In this document: positions 54,766 through 61,660 of the stretch, piece by piece
Layout: every line of letters begins with the position of its first letter
Numbering within the stretch: the stretch's first letter is position 1
Assembly (NCBI GenBank): GCA_026413255.1
Contig: JAOCZO010000006.1
Span: 124,001-188,000 of the forward strand
Length of the DNA: 64,000 nucleotides
Source of the DNA: Fereydounia khargensis
Lineage: Eukaryota; Basidiomycota; Ustilaginomycetes; Urocystidales; Fereydouniaceae
Reading direction: 5' to 3'
Made by a program: the position numbers and the translations under genes
Notes under the pieces: generated by a model
Database searches by the model: none
What the model was told of the DNA's origin: nothing
What the model saw: the letters and a program-made list of their open reading frames with translations, nothing else

Positions 54766-56681
54766 CTAGTCGAGCTCACGACGGAGGGCGTGGAGTTCCT
54801 TCTCGAAGCGGCGGCCGAACACCTCGACGTAGTACGATGCGCCGTTCCAGATGGAAATTGTAAATATGCCCAGGCTGCGTGTGCGTGTTAGCTGTGCCGT
54901 GTGGTGGGGGGTAGGGGGGACGTACAAGAAGACGGCGCTGGCTTGCGGACTGGGGAAGAGGACGAGGGGTGCCGGGAGCTGTGGGGCGGTGAGCGTCGAG
55001 TTGCGCCGGGGGGGTGGGGGGACGTACGGTGGTGAGGATGGTGTATGCGAACTGGAGCACTGCGGTTCGGTTCGGTTCGGTTAGGTGCTGTGCGACGGGG
55101 GGGTTGGGGGTGGGGCGGGGGACGTACGCATGAACGCAGGCTCGCGTGTGCGCTCGGGCGCCTTGCCGAGCACCTTGGCGACGGGGCCGGTGCCCTTGCT
55201 CATGGTCGAGTACGAGTTGATGCGTTCGCCCGTGGCGATCTTGTTCTTCTTGCGCACCACGATGAGCTCGTAGTACGCCAGCTGCCACACGAGGTAGATT
55301 GCCGTGTTCTGCCACGCCACGCGGACGGGGACGGGGATGCGGACGCGGGGTCAGCACGAGCACGCAGGCCCCGGGGGCGGGGGCGGGGGCGGGGGCGGGG
55401 GTGGCGTACAAAGAGGAACGAGGTGTACGCGTCGAGCGAGGCCAGGTCCCGCAGCGCAGGGTAGCGCGCCTCGGCCTCCTCGCGCGGCGTAAAGTGCACG
55501 AGCGTCGTGAATACAAACGGGGCTGCACGCGTTCAGCTTACAGCGCAGGCGACACGGCGCGGCAGGACAGGACAGAGCGGACGCACGATAGAGGTGGATA
55601 AAGAGCGACGTCATCTGTGGCACGGCGTCAGCAGCAGCAGCAGCGCAGCCCGGGGCGGGGCGGGGCGGGGCGGGGCGGGGAACGCACCTTTTCAATGCTG
55701 TGAAACACGAGCGAGTTGCGCCACGTCGCCACGGAGAACGCGAGCGGACCGTGCGCGGCGCAGTAGCACCTGTAGAATCAAAGCAGCAACGAGCTGAGCT
55801 GCGACTGCGACTGCGACTGCGACTGCGACTGCGACTGCTGCTGGTGCTGGTGCGCGCCAACAGTGCAGGGTCAGGAGACGTACACGGTAAAGAGGAACTT
55901 GTTGCTGGGAAAGACCCAGAAAAAGAGCTGCAGAGAGAGAGGGAGGGAGAGAAGGAGGGGTCAACAGGGATGGCCTGATGGCAAGGAGCAAGCAACGCAC
56001 CAGGTTGGCAGTGCTGGCGAGGGGCGAGTGGCAGGCACAGAGTTAGATGTGAGTGTGATAAACGGCGTGTGCTCTTGTGGCAGCTACGACTCACTTGAGA
56101 AAGTCTGTGCAGACAAGGCAAGGCAAGAGGCAAGGTGGGTGAGTGACTGTGCGCGTCGTCGGTGCGGGGGGAGGTGTGTGTGTTTGTTGTTGCGTACAGC
56201 AAAAGTCAAAGAGAAAGTAGTGCCACTTTTTCTTGGTGTAGGTGAGGACGCGTATGGGGAGAAAGTAGAGGGCGAGGAGCGAGTAGAGGGTGGGGACGAG
56301 GTGGGGGCGGAGGGCAAAGCAGAGCGAGCTGGCGACGAGGTTGAGTACGCCGACGGTGAAGCTGATCTTGTCGCGGAGGCGGACGACCTGGGCCTGTTTC
56401 CACTTGTGCACGAGGCGGTCGACGCGGAGCTGGTGGCGGCGTGCCTTGACCGCGTCCCACTTGCGGTTGGCGAGGTCGATGCGCGGCGAGAGGAACGTGT
56501 CGAGCATGTCGGTGAGCGGGAGGCCCGTGGTGCTGCTCAGCAGGTCCGGCCCGTCCATCTCGCCTGGATCCGACATGCTGTTGGTGCGCGAGAGCGTGGG
56601 CATGGGCGTCGAGGCCGCACTCGCACTCGCACTCGCAGGAGCAGGAGCAGGACCGGCGCTGGACGGGTCGACCATGGGCAT
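54766..56681 (-). CDS. GPC1: glycerophosphocholine acyltransferase 1 (GPC1, DUF2838)
   Basis: Eleven exons close in phase to 382 aa: 56681-56198, 56104-56095, 56013-56001, 55927-55884, 55769-55688, 55614-55587, 55522-55410, 55308-55128, 55059-55028, 54978-54926, 54874-54766. Exons 2 and 3 are only 10 and 13 nt, yet they rebuild the family motif FDFCYFLNTANLLFFWVFPS. Further family blocks are HGPLAFSVATWRNSLVFHSI then EKMTSLFIHLYPPFVFTTLV, and the multi-helix C-terminal part with YLVWQLAYYELIVVRKKNKI. GPC1 transfers an acyl group from acyl-CoA to glycerophosphocholine, giving lyso-PC for PC remodelling at the ER. The first about 75 residues are a Ser/Ala/Pro-rich cytosolic tail. Nine of ten donors are GTRCGY. 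Introns hold G/C-rich tandem repeats. Confidence 0.92.
55371..55402. repeat. (GGGGGC)n run in GPC1 intron 7
   Basis: Five G-rich hexamers on the plus strand, next to the GTACGC donor of intron 7. They could form a G-quadruplex on the template strand; the transcript carries the C-rich version. Confidence 0.85.
55651..55680. repeat. (GGGGC)n run in GPC1 intron 5
   Basis: Six GGGGC pentamers on the plus strand within intron 5. As with the run in intron 7, the C-rich strand is transcribed. Confidence 0.85.
55799..55838. repeat. (GCGACT)n run in GPC1 intron 4
   Basis: About six GCGACT hexamers in intron 4, upstream of the acceptor for exon 5. Confidence 0.85.
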
Positions 56682-57042
56682 GGATGAGCGCGATCAGAGA
56701 CAGAGAAAAAAAAAAAAAAAAAAGAGATACGGTGGTGTTGTGGTTGAACGCCAAAACGCGTCACGGTCAAATCAAACAGTCTGACATTTCATCTTTCTCC
56801 ACATGCCGCTGCCAACAGTGCAGTGAGGCAGAGGCAGCAAGCAGTTGGGCCCCGTCGCGCTGCTTGCTCTGCAGAGTCGAGTGGCCTGTGCCCCAACTGC
56901 TGCGTGCACTGCACTGCACTCTACTCGGACATCACATTCACACGGTGCTAAAGGGTTCAAGTTCGTCACTAACAGTAATCCACTTTGCGTACAGAATGAT
57001 ACAGTCACAGTCACAACAAACGAGCAGAAAGAGAAAGGCAAA
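56682..57042. other. GPC1 upstream region
   Basis: This 361-bp spacer should hold the GPC1 promoter (minus strand). An A18-type run at 56705-56723 reads as poly-T upstream of the GPC1 ATG. TGCACTGCACTGCAC at about 56903-56920 is a short tandem. No gene is seen. Confidence 0.5.
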
Positions 57043-57681
57043 TCAAACGAGCAACTCGAGCAGTTGGTCGAAAAAGTAGGTCACTCCAATAAGCAGGCAG
57101 AGGCAGGTGGCCCACAGCAGAGGCGTGTTTTGCCTGCGCATCCAGCTCGCGGCCCCTGCGTTCTGCTGTCCCTGTCCCCCTCCTGCAGGAGAAGGTGCAA
57201 CAGTCGGGCTTGGAGTCGAGCTGGGAGAGCTCCCTGTCGCGGGTGATGATGTCAGTGTTGGCGTAGAGACAGGGCTCGAGCTCGAGCTGGGCGCCTGGCT
57301 CTGGCTGCTGCTGCTGCTGCTGCTTGCGGTAAAGATGGTAGCCACACCAGAGGGCGGCAGTGTTTCGCCGTTCACGGATAGCGATAGCGAGCGTGTGAGC
57401 GAGGAGCATGCGCTGAGCGGGCCATAGGGCAGCCCACCCGACTCGGTGGCCTGGATGGCAGACAGCGAACAGATCGCTGGGTCTTGGTCGCTCCCCGCCC
57501 CGGTGAACGGAAGCGTGTTCTGCCCCTGTCCCTGTCCCTGTCCCTGTCGGATCGTATCGATATCGCGTCAGCCAACATGACAGAGCCTAGCACCCTAGCT
57601 CGACGCTTCTCTTACCTCTACCTGCACCGCAGCAAGCGCGAGCAACACGCAAGCAATGCTCCCATCAACCTGGCCTCTCAT
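57043..57681 (-). CDS. small Ser-rich secreted protein, probably GPI-anchored
   Basis: Exons 57681-57616 and 57543-57043 give 188 aa in phase. The N-terminus (MRGQVDGSIACVLLALAAV) has a hydrophobic signal-peptide core. A GQ dipeptide repeat begins exon 2, then NTLPFTGAGSDQDPAICSLS and a Cys-containing region (two Cys, about 24 residues apart). Residues about 95-150 are Ser/Thr/Pro-rich, as in O-mannosylated stalks. The end has small residues (QQNAGAAS) followed by a hydrophobic C-terminus PLLWATCLCLLIGVTYF, which could be a GPI signal or a tail anchor. I recognise no family. The frame does not contain a usable ATG in exon 2, so the upstream exon is needed; its phase and signal peptide support it. 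Confidence 0.62.
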
Positions 57682-57688
57682 GGTCAGA

Positions 57689-57712
57689 TACGGTACGGTA
57701 CGGTACGGTACG
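57689..57712. repeat. (CGGTA)n tandem run
   Basis: Four to five CGGTA pentamers 8 bp upstream of the proposed ATG of the small secreted protein, hence within its leader or core promoter. Confidence 0.85.
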
Positions 57713-57954
57713 GGACCAGCAAGCGTCGCATCATTCACACGCGCACCCTTTTTAAAGTAATCACGCGCTCACAACTCAGCCCCCTCCCTCCACACGGCAC
57801 CAAGGCGGAGCACAGTGTTCCGTCAGCTCCAGTCACGCGCCCCACTTCATTCGGCAGCTAATTGTTAGTTACTGTTTTCATGTATGTCATTGGCGAGAAC
57901 CCGGCGCACGGCACAGCAGCAAAGCACAGCAGAGCAAAGCGTTATCGACTGCAG

Positions 57955-57975
57955 GTACAGTACAGTACAGTACAG
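57955..57975. repeat. (TACAG)n tandem run
   Basis: Four TACAG pentamers (TACTG-type on the other strand) about 28 bp beyond the stop of the vWA protein gene. Confidence 0.85.
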
Positions 57976-58002
57976 CAAGGTGGGTAGCAAGGGTATAGGC
58001 CA

Positions 58003-59434
58003 TCACGCCGCACGTCGATCCTTCTTACGGTCCAGCCGGCGGTTCACCCCACCCAGCAGCGCCTTGATGATCAGGTCCGCGTTGAGCACCATTGACGAAT
58101 ACGTTACCGTGTCGACCATGTCGCGGATCCCGTGCTCCTTGGACAGCGCATCATCCACTACAAACGCCCCACCACGTCAGTCACATCCAACAAGCAAGCA
58201 AGCAAGCAAGCNNNNNNNNNNNNNNNNNNNNNNNNNNNNNNNNNNNNNNNNNNNNNNNNNNNNNNNNNNNNNNNNNNNNNNNNNNNNNNNNNNNNNNNNN
58301 NNNNNNNNNNNAGGCAAGCAGGCAAGCAGGCAAGCAGGCAAGCAGGCAAGCAGGCAAGCAGGCAAGCAGGCAAGCAGGCAAGCAGGCAAGCAGGCATACT
58401 CACAGTCCTCGAGTGCCTCAGTCGCCTCGGCATCGTTGCCCACCTGGATAAACTGGATCCCGATCTGCGCAAGCGGAAAGTTACGCTGGTCCAGTCGACG
58501 TGCACACGCTACAATGACGCTCTCGGGATCGTCCGTGGGCACACCATCCGTAATGATAATGTACTGCACAGTACAGTAAGAGCAAGTCTCAGTCACCACC
58601 TAGCGACGCCAACCTGTCTTGTGTCTCGCAACTCTTACTCACATTTCGCTTCTTGGGCTCCTTGCCGCCCTTGTCCTTGTACTCTTCAATCTGGTCCATG
58701 TACTCGAGCAGCAGAATCTCGAGACGTGTGCCTGTTGGTGTTGTGCCGTTCGGCTCGATCGAGTCGAACAGCGCCATGACCTGTCGCGAGTCGCGGCAGT
58801 TTTCCAGGCTTCGCTCGTCCTTTTTTTTTTTGTGATCAGCATACAGTACTGTAGACTAGGTGCAGGTACTCACATTGAGGAAAAACACATCCACGCCGTC
58901 CTCGTCGTACTTGGAGGCGAGCTCGACTACGCCCGACACGGCATCACGAGCCTCCTCCCAGCGCGACTTGCCCATCGAGCCGTCGGGCATCTCGTTGACT
59001 TGCATGGACGCCGAGTCATCAACGATAAAAATCGTGTCAAAGCTGCGCAAAAAGTCGAGCGGATCTTCCCGTCCGGGTCCCTGGCTGTCTCGCCTGCTTG
59101 CCATTTGCGTTGCCGTCTCGGACACGCTTCCCTGTCGACGCGCATGTCCACTGGGCGGGGCAGGCCGCGGTGCAGCAGAAGCAGCCAAAGCCGAGGATGG
59201 TCCCGTGGGCATGGCGACGGCACCCGCAGGTGGGGGTGGAGGTGGATGCGACGGTGGCGCATAGTACTGCTGGTGCGCTACCTGCGCTACCTGGGCCTGC
59301 GGTTGCGGTTGTGGTTGAGGTGGCGCCTGACTCTGTGGACGGCCCGATGCGTCAAAGGGCACGTATGGCGGCGGCGGGGGATGGCTTGCATCCGGCTCGG
59401 CGTGATACGATTGCGGTGATCTTCTGAACGACAT
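58003..59434 (-). CDS. von Willebrand factor A domain protein
   Basis: Exons 59434-58874, 58819-58643, 58563-58404 and 58157-58003 give 350 aa. The first about 125 residues are Pro/Gln-rich. The vWA domain begins with SFDTIFIVDDSASM, where D139-x-S141-x-S143 is the first MIDAS motif; T216 in TPTGT and D252 in YIIITDGVPTDD complete the metal site. The domain ends LDQRNFPLAQIGIQFIQVGN and a short C-terminal part ends NRRLDRKKDRRAA. Similar basidiomycete and ascomycete proteins are common and have no established role known to me; a protein-interaction scaffold is likely. Intron 1 ends in an A-run before its AG, and intron 3 holds a minisatellite with the assembly gap. Confidence 0.88.
58184..58396. 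repeat. AAGC / AGGCAAGC minisatellite with assembly gap
   Basis: Left of the gap the unit is the 4-mer AAGC; right of it (58312-58396) the unit is the 8-mer AGGCAAGC, about ten copies. The array is inside intron 3 of the vWA gene, close to the donor. Confidence 0.9.
58212..58311. other. assembly gap, 100 N
   Basis: Exactly 100 N, a conventional gap of unknown size, within the intronic minisatellite. The true array length is not known. Confidence 0.99.
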
Positions 59435-59489
59435 GTGTGTGTGTGTGTGTAAGTGTGTGTGTGTGTATGTGTGTGTGTGTGTGTGTGTG
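59434..59489. repeat. (GT)n microsatellite in vWA leader
   Basis: Interrupted GT run, about 56 bp, abutting the start codon of the vWA gene on the other strand. Confidence 0.9.
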
Positions 59490-59917
59490 CGTGGTTCGTA
59501 TGGACTGCGTGTTGATGGTGGTGATGGTGGTGGTCGAGACAAGACTCTGCCTCTGTGTTTCAAGGGAAAAGATTGTGTTTGTGCTTGCCCTCCCTCGCCG
59601 CCTCGCCGGACCGGACACCAGTCTCTTCAAGGTTACTTGCTGCTGTACTTGGCGGGATGGCCGTGCTGTGCAGTGCAGTGGACATGCATCATGTGCATTT
59701 GCAGGCGAGCCTCCACTTGTCCACGCCATCATGGCCGTCATGGCCTGCAGCGCGTCCCCCGTCTCGATTCATGCGCGCGTGGCTGTGCTCAGACCGTCTG
59801 TCACCCATTCGACATTCGGACTGCGCACTCTTTCCGGCCGACACTAGACGACAAATAGGATACTGTAGATGATTTACAATACAGTACTGGATAGGTACAC
59901 GAACCGCATCGATCAGT
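59435..59917. other. vWA promoter and PDI 3' flank with (GT)n
   Basis: A GT/TG run begins directly at the vWA ATG (59434-59489), so on the coding strand it is a CA run in the leader. TACTG and CAGTAC motifs lie at 59861-59889 near the PDI stop. No gene is seen. Confidence 0.55.
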
Positions 59918-61123
59918 TTACAGCTCGTCCTTGACCTGGGCCGCCTTCTTCTCCGCCTCGGCCTTGGCCTTGTTGGCTGCCTCGGCAATGCGCTTGTTGG
60001 TGAATGCCTTGAGCACGTTGGCCTTCTTTTGGATCTCGTCCACCTTGTCCCGAGTCAGCTGACTCTTGCCATCAATGTACTTTTGCAGGATCGACGTGAG
60101 ACGCTTCGTCTCCTTGTCAATGTATCCAAAGTTCTCGCTCGCCTTGTCCATGACACGCTGGTAGTACTCGGCCACCTTGATCTTGTCCTCCGTCACGTTG
60201 CCCTTGCCCCTCATGGCCGAGACAAACGTCTTGAGCTCGTCCACGATCGAGGGCCGGTCTGCAGCCGCAGCGGCGTGAAAGCGTGCAGCAAGCCCGTCGA
60301 GCGAGGGCATGCGTCCCGCAAGCTCAGAGAGCGAGCCTCCCTTGGTGCGCCAGGTGGAGCACTTGTCGTTGAGGTACTTGATAAAGTCGTCCTCCTTACG
60401 CGCCTGGCTGTACGTCTCGGGCTGCTTGCTCTCACCCTTGCCAAAGAAGAGAATGGTCGGGTAGCTCGAAATGCCGTAGCGCTTGGCAATCTCCTTGTGC
60501 GCCGCATTGTCAGCATCAAACTGCGCCACGACACAGTCCTTGTCACCGGCAAAGTCGTTGGCGACCTGCTGGTAGATCGGGTTGAGGCTCTTGCAGTGGC
60601 CACACCAAGGAGCATAGAACTCGACAAGCACATCCTTGGTCGGGTCGAGCACGATCTTGTCGAATGTCTTGTCGGTCAGCTGCTCAGCGGCAGGAGGCGG
60701 AGGAGGCTTGATGTTGCTCTTGGCGCCAGTCTTGTCCGTGACGAATGCCACAAGGCTGTCAAGGTCGCGACCGGCAGAGTAGGGCTCGCCCGTAGTCGCA
60801 CCCGCGGGGTACCACTGGATGGTGGGGAAGCCGCGGACACCGGCACGGTCGCGGAGCGCACTGTTCTTGTCGGCGTCCACCTTGGCAATCAGCACCTTGT
60901 CCTTCTTGTCGGCAAACGCATCGGCAAGCTTCTCGTAGGTCGGGGCAAGACTCTTGCAATGCCCGCACCAGGGGGCATAGTACTCGACGAGTACACCCTG
61001 AGCCTTGCCTACAGTAGCATCAAAGTCCTTGGTCTTGGTGAGGTCCTTGACGTTGGAGCTGGCGGCAAGTGCGAGGGTGGTAAAAAGCGCAGCGAGCGCC
61101 ACGAGATAGCGCACGAAGAACAT
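59918..61123 (-). CDS. protein disulfide isomerase, ERp38/PDI-D type
   Basis: One exon, 401 aa from ATG 61123. MFFVRYLVALAALFTTLALA is a clear signal peptide. Two thioredoxin domains follow with active sites APWCGHC at C53-C56 and C174-C177, joined by a short Pro linker (KPPPPPAAEQ). The C-terminal all-helical ERp29-like D domain covers about residues 270-380. The protein ends AQVKDEL, a canonical ER-retention signal. This is the PDI-D family (Neurospora ERp38, plant PDIL2), which oxidises and isomerises disulfides in the ER lumen. The frame is open upstream of the signal peptide, but the inner ATG gives the correct start. It is divergent from the Gly/Ala-rich gene. Confidence 0.96.
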   Translation of the reverse strand: MFFVRYLVALAALFTTLALAASSNVKDLTKTKDFDATVGKAQGVLVEYYAPWCGHCKSLAPTYEKLADAFADKKDKVLIAKVDADKNSALRDRAGVRGFPTIQWYPAGATTGEPYSAGRDLDSLVAFVTDKTGAKSNIKPPPPPAAEQLTDKTFDKIVLDPTKDVLVEFYAPWCGHCKSLNPIYQQVANDFAGDKDCVVAQFDADNAAHKEIAKRYGISSYPTILFFGKGESKQPETYSQARKEDDFIKYLNDKCSTWRTKGGSLSELAGRMPSLDGLAARFHAAAAADRPSIVDELKTFVSAMRGKGNVTEDKIKVAEYYQRVMDKASENFGYIDKETKRLTSILQKYIDGKSQLTRDKVDEIQKKANVLKAFTNKRIAEAANKAKAEAEKKAAQVKDEL

Positions 61124-61660
61124 GACTTGTTTTGTACCTTTCAGAGCAACACACGCCGAATAGGGCACGGTGTGTGAGTCGGAGAGGGTTTGGATCAAGA
61201 TGGGTTGGTGTGGCTAAGGATGGTAAGGACGGCATGGTGCGGCGGCGCCGAGAGCAGCTCGGCCTCCTCGGCCTCCTCGGCTTGGCTGGGCTTGGCCGTG
61301 ACTAATTACAGGGTGTACTGTATTACTGCACTGTACTGTACTGTATTGCTTCTGACGTGGCCTTTGCGTTCCTTCTTCCACGCTCTGCCTTGGGCGGTAC
61401 GTGCGTCGATCGAATTGAATTTCAGTACTGTTCTGCGTGGCTGAGTCGCGTCACGTGCCGCAGCCCAGAAGAGCCCCATTCAGGCAGCTCAGGTCAAGCT
61501 CGAATCCAACCAAGAAGGATCCCATCCCATCCCAGTTTCGGCTTCCATTAGTACTTCCATCCATTCAAACCGGCCAATCTGCTTCGACTTTCTCGCTGGT
61601 TTCCATTCAATTCGGTATCGTCTCCCTTGATTGAACGTGCATCACTCGCGGCGTAGGCAC
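61124..61660. promoter_or_regulatory. divergent promoter region, PDI / Gly-Ala-rich gene
   Basis: This 537-bp spacer has a TACTG-rich patch at 61315-61347 and a CCTCGG run at about 61262-61282. GTCACGTG at 61450-61457 contains a CACGTG E-box, a plausible bHLH site. No gene is seen. Confidence 0.45.

Larger units (their letters stand above)
57682..58002. other. spacer with GTACG and TACAG runs
   Basis: This 321-bp spacer holds a CGGTA pentamer run (57689-57712) immediately upstream of the small secreted-protein ATG, TTTAAA at about 57751-57756 as a TATA-like box for it, and a TACAG run (57955-57975) near the stop of the vWA gene. Confidence 0.55.

Noticed and set aside
58184-58396. CRISPR-like array
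   Set aside because: Units of 4 and 8 bp without spacers; this is a eukaryotic intronic minisatellite.
60029-61177. 382-residue plus-strand frame opposite the PDI gene
   Set aside because: Antisense shadow; PDI on the other strand is complete with signal peptide and KDEL.
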